Assembly (NCBI GenBank): GCA_002314525.1
Contig: DCGE01000213.1
Coordinates: 1,493-9,010, forward strand
From: Prevotellaceae bacterium UBA1786
GTDB taxonomy: Bacteria; Bacteroidota; Bacteroidia; Bacteroidales; Bacteroidaceae
DNA length: 7,518 bases
Reading direction: 5' to 3'
Shown: in pieces, positions 1-5,903 of the stretch
Numbering within the stretch: position 1 is the first letter of the stretch
Layout: each line of letters opens with the position of its first letter
The notes under the pieces: model-generated
What the model was told of the DNA's origin: nothing
Databases searched by the model: none
Seen by the model: the letters and a program-made list of their open reading frames with translations, nothing else
Position numbers and translations under genes: made by a program

Positions 1-181
1 TGTCATCCTCGCATACATTCTCAAAACCACTGGGAGTGCCGTTGTAGCCGTCGGAGATGATCATCTTGTCCTTTACAACCAAAGCACCTACCTGTCTTCG
101 TTGACAGTAGGAGTTCTCTGCCCAGATTTTTGCCATTCTCAGATAGCGTTCATCCAAAAGCGTTTTCTTGTCTCGTTCCAT
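1..181 (-). CDS. comEB: dCMP deaminase, N-terminal part (cut by left window edge)
   Basis: Only the first 60 codons are in the window. The family converts dCMP to dUMP with zinc, feeding dTMP synthesis in the cytoplasm. The visible N-terminus is highly typical of the Bacteroidetes ComEB/dCMP deaminase family: LDERYLRMAKIWAENSYC (residues 9-26), RRQVGALVVKD (28-38), and the conserved loop SDGYNGTPSGFENVCEDD (43-60). The zinc-binding HAE and CxxC motifs lie beyond the edge, so catalytic completeness cannot be judged. The ATG lies 7 bp after the stop of the lipoprotein gene, so it is probably the fourth gene of the same operon. No Shine-Dalgarno site is visible, which is normal for the phylum. 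Recognition comes from sequence memory of the family. No direct link to the lipoprotein or peptidase is evident. Confidence 0.9.
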   Translation of the reverse strand, partial: MERDKKTLLDERYLRMAKIWAENSYCQRRQVGALVVKDKMIISDGYNGTPSGFENVCEDD

Positions 182-188
182 AATGTAC

Positions 189-617
189 TTAAAATGCACC
201 TGAATTCAGGTCGATATAGTTGTTGTTATCTTGTTGTATTCTCAAAACGTTGTGATCGCCGGAATAACTCGTGGCGTTTTTCAGAATGTTGATTACGAAT
301 CGGCTCAGTTCTGAGGGGTAGACCGGAATTTCACCGACAGTCATCTTCATTGAACGCGATTCGGCATCGGCTTTCCATGTCCCGTTGAAAGGAATGTTTT
401 CGATGAGCATGCCGTTGAATGTACCACCGGAGAATATAATCCAGTAGTTATCCATGCTCTTGTTCAGTTCCTTCAGTTTTTCGTTATCCCACTGTCCATT
501 CACTCTGTAGCCTGTTATCTTGAATTTCCCAGAGAATATCTCATCCAGGTCATCACTCTTGTTGCAGGAACAAAGTGCCAACATCACCGTCACAAGTATC
601 AGTAATCTCGTTTTCAT
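189..617 (-). CDS. small lipoprotein, lipocalin-like/DUF4847-type (tentative)
   Basis: This 142-residue protein starts with a lipoprotein signal peptide: MKTR, a hydrophobic run, then lipobox L15-C16-S17 before C18. The mature N-terminus (CNKSDDLDE) is rich in acidic residues, resembling the export signals that place Bacteroidetes lipoproteins on the cell surface; surface location is therefore an inference. The rest looks beta-rich, with SGKFKITGY (29-37) and later FNGTWKAD, a pattern reminiscent of lipocalin-like barrels. I believe it matches the uncharacterised Bacteroidales family DUF4847, but this is from memory. The ATG overlaps the stop of the upstream peptidase gene as ATGA (614-617), suggesting translational coupling. 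No function is assigned; a ligand-binding role is a guess from the fold only. Confidence 0.8.
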   Translation of the reverse strand: MKTRLLILVTVMLALCSCNKSDDLDEIFSGKFKITGYRVNGQWDNEKLKELNKSMDNYWIIFSGGTFNGMLIENIPFNGTWKADAESRSMKMTVGEIPVYPSELSRFVINILKNATSYSGDHNVLRIQQDNNNYIDLNSGAF

Positions 618-2662
618 ATTTGCTTTTCTGCTTTAATGCCGTTTCGTATCAATAATGCATCGATGGTAGGCTCACAGCCACGGAAACGTTTGTAGAGTAC
701 CATAGGTTTTTCAGTTCCGCCCTTTGAGAGGATGCAGTCACGGAATCTCTGTGCTGTCTTCCGGTCGAAAAGTCCGTTTTGCTTGAATACCGCAAACGCA
801 TCAGCATCAAGTACTTCAGCCCATTTATAACTGTAGTATCCGGCAGCATAGCCTCCGGCCATGATATGAGAGAACTCTACGGACATGCATGTTCCGTCAA
901 TCTCCTTGTTGATCTGTGCATCCTTCCATGCTTCATGTTCAAAGGTCTCGATATCGCTGTCGAACTCTTTCTCCAGAGTGTAGTAGGCCATGTCAAGAAG
1001 TCCGTATCTTACCTGGTTCAGACAGTCCATCGCAATATTGAAGTTGCGGCTTGCCACCACTCTGTCGATCAGTTCGTCAGGCAGAGGTTCGCCAGTCTTG
1101 TAGTGGCGGGCGAAGGTGGAAAGGAAGTCTTTCTCCACACAGAAGTTCTCCATCAACTGAGAAGGCAGTTCTACGAAATCCCAGTCAACATTGCTGCCTG
1201 AGAGTTCTCCGTAAGTGCCGTCGGCGAATATCTCATGAAGTGCATGTCCGAACTCGTGCAGGAAGGTCTCGACCTCACCGAGAGTCAGAAGTGCAGGCTT
1301 TTCCTCGGTTGGACGAGTGAAATTCATGACCAGTGATACATGTGGCCTTGAATCCGTGCCGTCATCCTCTCTCCACTGTCCTTTGAAAGTGGTCATCCAT
1401 GCTCCCGACTTCTTGTCCTCACGTGGGAAGAAATCGCAGTAAAGCACTGCAAGGAATCTGCCGTCTTCGTCGAAGACATCGAATGTATCGACTTCATCAT
1501 TATATACCGGAATGTCATCGCGCTTTTCGAACCTGATACCGTAGAGTCGTGTGGCAAGTCCGAATACACCTTCCTTGACCTTGTTCAGTTCCAGGTAAGG
1601 ACGCAGCATCTCCGAGTTGATATCGTATAGCTTCTCCTTCAGTTTGTTGGAGTAGTAGCCTTTGTCCCATGGCATCATCTCGAAGTCGTCGCCTTCCATC
1701 TCACGTGCCATAGCCTTTACGGCTTCAAGTTCCTTGAGCGCAGCAGGCTTGTAGGCTGTGATGAGTTTGCTGAAGAGGGAATAGACGTTCTCCTTGTTCT
1801 CTGCCATTCGTTCCTCAAGTACGAAATCAGCATAACTCCTGTATCCGAGTATCTGTGCTTCTTCGCGGCATAGGTCAACGATTCTCTTCACGACAGGAGT
1901 GTTGTTCCTTTTGTTGTCATGGAAACAGATTGTGTTGCTTGCCATGTACATCTGCTTGCGGAGTTCTCGGCGTTTGCTGTATGTCATGAACGGTGAGAGC
2001 GATGGAGAATGGAGTGTGAATACCCATCCCTCCTTCTTTTTCTTCTTGGCTTCGATCCGTGCAGCCTCGACGGCACTCTCTGGCAGTCCTTCAAGGTCGG
2101 CTTCGTCGGTTATGTGAAGAATGAAGTCGTTGGTCTCCTTCAGTTTGTTCTGTGAGAATTTCAGATCGAGCAGACTCATCTCATTACTTATCTCACGAAG
2201 ACGTTCCTGCTTGTCTTCCGGAAGGTTCACACCGCTTCGGGTGAATCCTTTGTACGTATCATCGAGAAGTGTGAATTCCTCAGGTGTGAGTGAGGCTTTG
2301 TCAATATGGTCATAGACATATTTCACTCTCTCAAACAACTTCTTGTTGAAACAGATGTTTGTGGCATGATCGGATAGGATAGGAGAGAGTTTTTCTGACA
2401 GTTCATCCATCTCGTCGGTGGTAGCACAGCTCAGAAGATTGAAGAATACCTCAGTGGCCTTACCCAACAGGTCTCCGGCACATTCCATTGCAACAATGGT
2501 GTTCTTGAAGTTCGGTTCTTCGGTATTATTGATTATCGCGTCAATCTCCTTGTCTTCCTCCTCCATGCCTTGCATGATGGCTTCTTCGTAGTCGTTCAGC
2601 GTGACGTCGCCGAATGGAAAAGTCTCATGCGGCGTTCCGTATGTTTGTAGTATCTTGTTCAT
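614..2662 (-). CDS. dcp: M3-family zinc metallopeptidase, peptidyl-dipeptidase Dcp type
   Basis: The protein has 682 residues, almost the length of E. coli Dcp. The zinc site is complete: HEFGH at 469-473 gives two histidine ligands and catalytic E470, and E498 in DFVELPSQLMENF is the expected third ligand. The C-terminal substrate-binding stretch MAGGYAAGYYSY (601-612) supplies the tyrosines that contact substrate in this family. An alpha-helical N-terminal half of about 300 residues precedes the catalytic part, as is usual. There is no signal peptide, so it should act in the cytoplasm, where Dcp enzymes remove C-terminal dipeptides from short peptides during protein turnover. Oligopeptidase A is the alternative within M3. 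The ATG follows the regulator's stop by 2 bp, and its own stop overlaps the lipoprotein start. The open reading frame is intact. Confidence 0.95.
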   Translation of the reverse strand: MNKILQTYGTPHETFPFGDVTLNDYEEAIMQGMEEEDKEIDAIINNTEEPNFKNTIVAMECAGDLLGKATEVFFNLLSCATTDEMDELSEKLSPILSDHATNICFNKKLFERVKYVYDHIDKASLTPEEFTLLDDTYKGFTRSGVNLPEDKQERLREISNEMSLLDLKFSQNKLKETNDFILHITDEADLEGLPESAVEAARIEAKKKKKEGWVFTLHSPSLSPFMTYSKRRELRKQMYMASNTICFHDNKRNNTPVVKRIVDLCREEAQILGYRSYADFVLEERMAENKENVYSLFSKLITAYKPAALKELEAVKAMAREMEGDDFEMMPWDKGYYSNKLKEKLYDINSEMLRPYLELNKVKEGVFGLATRLYGIRFEKRDDIPVYNDEVDTFDVFDEDGRFLAVLYCDFFPREDKKSGAWMTTFKGQWREDDGTDSRPHVSLVMNFTRPTEEKPALLTLGEVETFLHEFGHALHEIFADGTYGELSGSNVDWDFVELPSQLMENFCVEKDFLSTFARHYKTGEPLPDELIDRVVASRNFNIAMDCLNQVRYGLLDMAYYTLEKEFDSDIETFEHEAWKDAQINKEIDGTCMSVEFSHIMAGGYAAGYYSYKWAEVLDADAFAVFKQNGLFDRKTAQRFRDCILSKGGTEKPMVLYKRFRGCEPTIDALLIRNGIKAEKQI

Positions 2663-2664
2663 TG

Positions 2665-3348
2665 TTATTGGTTCGTTGCTGCTGATAAGTCGCCAAGATT
2701 CATAATCTCAAATCCACTTCTTCGTAGCGTGATTTTTCCTTCGTCATTCCATTGGTTCAGCACTTTCGATACATTAAGTCTGGTTTCCTGTATACAGTCA
2801 GCCATTTCGTCCATCTTGACCCTGATGTCTTTTCTTCCGTCAGGAATCTTGCACATCTGACTTATGAGGTTGATGATTTTCTCTTCTACCGTCATCGGAA
2901 CGACGATAGTCGATCTGTCGTTCATCTTGCGCAACAGGTTGCTGGTGTAGTTTATCATGTTGCTCTTGATGATAGGGTTGCTCATCAGTTTCTGTGTGAA
3001 TACTGTCTTGTGGATCTTGAATGTAGAACCCTTCGTGCGGAATGTATAGGTCCTCTCACTGTTACGCTTTACACTGAAGAGGTTATACGGTTCGATGACG
3101 TATGGGACTCTGTCGCATCGTTCTGCCACAATCATGCTTGGATGTGTGCAGTGAAGTTCAATGTCGAACTCTCCGCTTAAAACATATATAAGGTATTCGA
3201 ATGGTTCACCCTGTTGGATGATGACGTCACCTTCGTCGTACTGCTCGAAATCCAACTTCAGTGTCTGAAGGATTCCTGAGAAATCAGCCAAGCTCATCCC
3301 TTGAAACAAGGGAAGAAGCTGCATTTTTTCGTACATTTTCATTTCCAT
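2665..3348 (-). CDS. Crp/Fnr-family transcriptional regulator
   Basis: This 227-residue protein has an N-terminal cyclic-nucleotide-binding-type beta roll (about residues 10-130; LSGEFDIEL at 58-66), a connecting helix (about 118-142), and a C-terminal winged helix-turn-helix (about 152-216). The DNA-reading part is DEMADCIQETRLNVSKVLNQW (180-200). The GE...RSA phosphate-binding signature of E. coli Crp is not visible; that region reads VPYVIEPYNLFSV instead. Its four cysteines (67, 78, 166, 184) are scattered, unlike the Fnr iron-sulfur set. It therefore probably does not sense cAMP or use an Fnr cluster; the ligand is unknown. It leads the four-gene operon. The start is uncertain: ATGs occur at codons 1, 3 and 5, and the predicted transcription start falls on or beside the first. 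Confidence 0.92.
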   Translation of the reverse strand: MEMKMYEKMQLLPLFQGMSLADFSGILQTLKLDFEQYDEGDVIIQQGEPFEYLIYVLSGEFDIELHCTHPSMIVAERCDRVPYVIEPYNLFSVKRNSERTYTFRTKGSTFKIHKTVFTQKLMSNPIIKSNMINYTSNLLRKMNDRSTIVVPMTVEEKIINLISQMCKIPDGRKDIRVKMDEMADCIQETRLNVSKVLNQWNDEGKITLRRSGFEIMNLGDLSAATNQ

Positions 3349-3352
3349 GGTG

Positions 3353-3387
3353 CAAAGATAATCATTTTAACTTAAAAGTATCACAAT
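3353..3387 (-). promoter_or_regulatory. Putative Bacteroidetes-type promoter of the Crp-dcp operon
   Basis: On the minus strand, TATCTTTG (3360 to 3353) fits the -7 consensus TAnnTTTG, and ATTG (3387 to 3384) is a candidate -33 box with a 23-bp spacer, at the long end of the accepted range. The predicted transcription start is near 3349-3347, at the first ATG of the regulator gene. No convincing dyad operator overlaps it; the AT-rich TTAATTAA nearby (3387-3394) has no extended symmetry. Confidence 0.55.
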
Positions 3388-3445
3388 TAATTAACACTTT
3401 CTTCTTAAAAAAATATAAACTGCTCAATATTTCCCATGAAAAGCC

Positions 3446-3475
3446 TTTGATTGTCTTTTTTATTTTCTAATTTTG
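3446..3475 (+). promoter_or_regulatory. Putative promoter of the OmpA-family lipoprotein gene
   Basis: TTTG (3446-3449) and TAATTTTG (3468-3475) are separated by 18 bp, a close match to the Bacteroidetes TTTG/TAnnTTTG promoter. It predicts a transcription start near 3479-3480 and a leader of about 24 nt. The leader just before the ATG is A-rich (TTAAAAAATCAAG), a common substitute for a Shine-Dalgarno site in this phylum. Confidence 0.65.
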
Positions 3476-3503
3476 CAGCGTACAACATTAAAAAATCAAG
3501 TTT

Positions 3504-4334
3504 ATGAAGAAGATTATTTTTGTTTTATCAGCAGTTGCAGTCCTCGGACTTTCATCTTGCAAGACTAAGAAAGAACTCCTCAGTTGTCAGCAGGACAACA
3601 AGTCTCTCACCGAACAGCTTCAGCAGGTCAAGAGCGAGTTGGCAGTTGCCAATACACGTCTCACAAGTCTCGACGAACAGCTTGCCACAGCCCGCAAGGG
3701 TAATGAAGCTCTTCAGAAGGCTCTCGATCAGACTCTCTCCTCAAGCAGTCAGTCAAACGTGAATATCGCAAAGTTGGTTGACCAGATCAACGAGTCAAAC
3801 CAGTATATCCGTCACCTTACTGACCTCAAGAGCAAGTCTGACTCTCTCAACCTCATCCTCACCAACAACCTCACTCGCAGTCTCAGCCGTGAGGAACTCA
3901 AGGATATCGATGTTCAGGTGCTGAAGGGTGTTGTCTATGTAAGTCTTTCTGACAATATGCTTTACAAGTCAGGTAGCTATGAAATCAATGCAAGTGCTCG
4001 TGAGACTCTCGAGAAGATTGCAAAGATCATCACCGACTATGATGACTACGATGTGCTCGTTGAAGGTAATACCGACACTGTTCCTATCACTCAGAAGAAC
4101 ATCCGCAACAACTGGGACCTCTCTTGTCTCCGTGCTTCAAGTGTAGTACAGTGCCTGCAGAACAAGTATGGTGTTGACCCTAAGCGTCTCACAGCAGGTG
4201 GTCGAGGCGAATATAATCCAGTAGCAGACAACAACACAGCAACTGGCAAGCAGAAGAACCGTCGCACACAGATCATCATCACTCCAAAGCTTGATCAGTT
4301 CATGGATCTGATCGACAAGGCTCCAGAGGAGTAG
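3504..4334 (+). CDS. OmpA/MotB-type peptidoglycan-binding lipoprotein with coiled coil
   Basis: The protein has 276 residues. It starts with a lipoprotein signal (MKKIIFVLSAVAVLGLSSC) with lipobox L16-S17-S18 and lipid cysteine C19. The mature start CKTKKE lacks an acidic surface signal, which fits a periplasm-facing anchor. Residues about 22-120 look like a coiled coil (regular leucines in KSLTEQLQQVKSEL and following). An OmpA C-terminal domain fills about 135-260, with the peptidoglycan-binding residues D191 in GNTD and R210 in LRASSV, spaced as in MotB-like members, and the RLTAGGRGEYNPV and KNRRTQIII signatures. The likely role is tying the outer membrane to the cell wall. Lysine is mostly AAG and codons are strongly biased, suggesting high expression. 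It stands alone, divergent from the regulator operon. Confidence 0.93.
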   Translation: MKKIIFVLSAVAVLGLSSCKTKKELLSCQQDNKSLTEQLQQVKSELAVANTRLTSLDEQLATARKGNEALQKALDQTLSSSSQSNVNIAKLVDQINESNQYIRHLTDLKSKSDSLNLILTNNLTRSLSREELKDIDVQVLKGVVYVSLSDNMLYKSGSYEINASARETLEKIAKIITDYDDYDVLVEGNTDTVPITQKNIRNNWDLSCLRASSVVQCLQNKYGVDPKRLTAGGRGEYNPVADNNTATGKQKNRRTQIIITPKLDQFMDLIDKAPEE

Positions 4335-4341
4335 TTTCTTG

Positions 4342-4390
4342 GAGAGTAGAGAGTAGAGAGTAGAGTGTAGAGAGTAGAGTGTAGAGTATA
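4342..4390 (+). repeat. Tandem heptamer array (GAGAGTA-type), seven units
   Basis: Seven consecutive 7-bp units start 8 bp after the OmpA stop codon: three perfect GAGAGTA, then GAGTGTA, GAGAGTA, GAGTGTA and GAGTATA. The sequence then decays through GTGTGAT and TAGTGTAGTGATG to about 4410. It is a noncoding direct repeat; the unit has no internal dyad. Such arrays can change in copy number by slippage. A role is not evident. Confidence 0.9.
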
Positions 4391-4412
4391 GTGTGATTAG
4401 TGTAGTGATGGC

Positions 4413-4497
4413 AAAAAACAAGTTGGTATAAATGATATGCGGCCGAGCCGCTTTCAACATGGGTTTTTCAGGAGAAAATCGCACCAAGTTGTTTTTA
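4413..4497 (+). repeat. Large imperfect inverted repeat enclosing a GC-rich hairpin
   Basis: AAAAACAAGTTGGT (4414-4427) pairs with ACCAAGTTGTTTTT (4483-4496) over 13 of 14 positions, with one G-G mismatch. The 55-nt interior contains a small perfect hairpin, GCGGC-CGA-GCCGC (4439-4451). As RNA this could fold into a long-stem structure ending in five U residues. It sits between the heptamer array and the terminator, inside the predicted 3' untranslated part of the OmpA transcript. It may be a structured 3' end or a short non-autonomous repeat element; no target duplication was seen. Confidence 0.55.
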
Positions 4498-4519
4498 CTG
4501 TTACGTTAACATGAAATAT

Positions 4520-4557
4520 AAAAGGCTGCTAACGCTTATAAACGTTGGCAGCCTTTT
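4520..4557. terminator. Bidirectional rho-independent terminator
   Basis: AAAGGCTGCTAACG (4521-4534) and CGTTGGCAGCCTTT (4543-4556) form a 14-bp stem with one wobble pair, extended by A4520-T4557, around an 8-nt loop. On the plus strand the stem ends in TTTT. On the minus strand it ends in TTTTATATTT. It lies between convergent genes, so it can end both the OmpA transcript and the chromate-transporter transcript. Confidence 0.9.
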
Positions 4558-4578
4558 CCTGTCCTTATGAACACATTC

Positions 4579-5151
4579 CTACCAAAGTAGGAGCAGCCCT
4601 GCAAAGGCAGCCATTGCTATCATTTTAAGCGGATTAACCTTTACGTAGAACGTTCCTACGAATGCTGCAACGAAAATAGCAATTGATATGCAGAAGTACC
4701 ATGGATTGTCTGGAGTGGAGAAATTCTCTGCGTTCATCAACAACAACGACGCTGCAGCAAGAAGTCCGACAACTGCAGGACGAAGTCCTGTAAAAACAGA
4801 CTGCACAAGAGGAGTCTTCATAAACTTCATGAGCATTATCGAGATCAGAATCATCAGTAAGAAAGACGGCAGTATGAGGGCAAAGGTAGCCGTTGTACTA
4901 CCGAGCAAAGCCATAGCCTGTCCATACCCTGCATTATGGACAGCGGTATATCCACAATACGTTGCAGAATTAATTCCGATAGGTCCAGGCGTCATCTGCG
5001 AGATAGCAACGATATTGGTAAACTCAGCCGACGACATCCACTGATGATGCACGACAACCTCCGTCTGTATAAGAGACAGCATGCCATAGCCACCACCGAA
5101 TCCGAAAAGGCCAATCTCAAAGAAAGTTATGAAAAGATACAGGTAAATCAC
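4579..5151 (-). CDS. chrA: Chromate transporter, half-size CHR subunit (second gene of pair)
   Basis: This 190-residue membrane protein is a single CHR domain. Near the N-terminus it has FEIGLFGFGGGYGMLSLI (11-28), then ISQMTPGPIGIN (50-61), the family's S/AQ-x-x-PG-x-x-x-x-N signature, and GLRPAVVGLLAA in the C-terminal half. About six hydrophobic segments are visible; the protein ends in LLLLW. The start must be GTG at 5151: an in-frame TAA lies three codons upstream, and the next internal ATG would remove the conserved first helix. It follows the other CHR gene by 46 bp and ends just before the shared terminator. In this family two half-size proteins form one transporter, as in the B. subtilis pair. 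The true substrate in an anaerobe is not known; chromate export is a family label. Confidence 0.9.
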   Translation of the reverse strand: MIYLYLFITFFEIGLFGFGGGYGMLSLIQTEVVVHHQWMSSAEFTNIVAISQMTPGPIGINSATYCGYTAVHNAGYGQAMALLGSTTATFALILPSFLLMILISIMLMKFMKTPLVQSVFTGLRPAVVGLLAAASLLLMNAENFSTPDNPWYFCISIAIFVAAFVGTFYVKVNPLKMIAMAAFAGLLLLW

Positions 5152-5197
5152 TTCGGTTTATTGTTTAGTGATGATAAAAAAACGAGGCAACGAACAA

Positions 5198-5785
5198 TCA
5201 CTTGGCATCATCCTGAGTATCAGGCTTATCTATCAAGCCATAGACATACCCTCCTATTCCGGCAGCAATGATGACGAATATAGGATTGACACCCAAGAGC
5301 CAGATGAGCAAAGCTGACACTATAGGAATCCAACAGTTTGACAAGTTGATATGAGCGGTCTTAGCCATCTTGAATGTAGGTGCAGCAATCAATGCCACCA
5401 CAGCAGGACGGATGCCATTAAAGCAAGCAGCCACCCACTTGACATTCTGGAACTCCTTGAAGAACATTGCTATGCATAGAATGATAAGAAACGATGGCAA
5501 AGCGGTGCCAAGCGTAGCAAAGAGAGCGCCACGTATCTTATCGAGTTTATAGCCGACAAAGACGGAGATATTAATAGCGAAGACGCCAGGGCACGATTGC
5601 GCCACAGCGATGAGATCAAGAAATTCCTCTCTGTCTATCCATTTATTCTTCGTCACAATATCCTCTTCAATAAGCGGAATCATAGCATAGCCTCCACCAA
5701 TGGTGAATGCACCTATACGGAAGAAAGTTCTGAACAGTTTTCCAGAAACATCTGTTTTCTCTATGTTCGATTTAGATTTTACCAT
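5198..5785 (-). CDS. chrA: Chromate transporter, half-size CHR subunit (first gene of pair)
   Basis: The protein has 195 residues from the ATG at 5785. The frame stays open to a TTG at 5800, but that codon lies inside the predicted -7 promoter box, upstream of the transcription start, so it is rejected. CHR landmarks are FRIGAFTIGGGYAMIPLIEED (22-42), AVAQSCPGVFAIN (60-72) and GIRPAVVALIAA. About six hydrophobic segments precede a charged tail (DKPDTQDDAK). It is similar to but clearly diverged from the second subunit, which fits an obligate pair of unlike halves rather than a recent duplication. It should sit in the cytoplasmic membrane as an anion transporter. It is divergent from the phosphatase gene. 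Confidence 0.92.
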   Translation of the reverse strand: MVKSKSNIEKTDVSGKLFRTFFRIGAFTIGGGYAMIPLIEEDIVTKNKWIDREEFLDLIAVAQSCPGVFAINISVFVGYKLDKIRGALFATLGTALPSFLIILCIAMFFKEFQNVKWVAACFNGIRPAVVALIAAPTFKMAKTAHINLSNCWIPIVSALLIWLLGVNPIFVIIAAGIGGYVYGLIDKPDTQDDAK

Positions 5786-5797
5786 AATAATCAGGTG

Positions 5798-5829
5798 CAA
5801 AATTACTACTTTTTTCTGAAATAGGCAAA
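5798..5829 (-). promoter_or_regulatory. Putative promoter of the chromate-transporter pair
   Basis: On the minus strand TTTG (5829 to 5826) and TAATTTTG (5805 to 5798) are separated by exactly 20 bp, a near-ideal Bacteroidetes promoter. The predicted transcription start is near 5794, giving a leader of about 9 nt before the ATG at 5785. It is the mirror image of the neighbouring plus-strand promoter. Confidence 0.7.
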
Positions 5830-5834
5830 AATTC

Positions 5835-5865
5835 TTGCCAAATTAAAATAATTATTGTAATTTTG
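5835..5865 (+). promoter_or_regulatory. Putative promoter of the receiver-phosphatase gene
   Basis: TTG (5835-5837) and TAATTTTG (5858-5865) are separated by 20 bp, matching the Bacteroidetes consensus. The predicted transcription start is near 5869, giving a leader of about 35 nt. Its -33 box lies 5 bp from the -33 box of the divergent promoter, so the two polymerases would bind back to back and may compete. Confidence 0.7.
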
Positions 5866-5903
5866 CACACACTAAGCACAGATAATAACCCAAACCTTAT
5901 ATA

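Noticed and set aside
101..292. 63-codon plus-strand frame over the dCMP deaminase/lipoprotein junction
   Set aside because: It is antisense to two real genes, has no promoter, and its sequence is not protein-like.
779..1201. 140-codon plus-strand open frame inside the Dcp gene
   Set aside because: It is antisense to conserved peptidase sequence including the region just after the zinc site. It has cysteine/histidine-rich, family-less composition and no promoter, so it is a shadow frame.
2752..3180. 142-codon plus-strand open frame inside the Crp/Fnr gene
   Set aside because: It lies entirely opposite a well-supported regulator gene, resembles no protein family I know, and has no promoter.
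3381..3397. AT-rich palindrome TTAATTAA near the regulator promoter as an autoregulatory operator
   Set aside because: Symmetry does not extend beyond the 8-bp core, and short AT palindromes are expected by chance in such a spacer.
4137..4487. 116-codon minus-strand frame with repeated LYSTLYSLHSTLYSLL
   Set aside because: The repeat peptide is just the reverse-strand reading of the GAGAGTA array. The rest is antisense to the conserved OmpA domain, and there is no matching promoter.
5152..5197. T7 tract between the two CHR genes as a possible terminator or attenuator
   Set aside because: On the minus strand no GC-rich stem precedes the T run, so there is no basis for an intrinsic terminator. 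It is simply an AT-rich spacer.
5786..5800. Five-codon upstream extension of the first CHR subunit from a TTG codon
   Set aside because: The TTG lies within the predicted -7 box, upstream of the likely transcription start. The ATG at 5785 gives the usual N-terminus.
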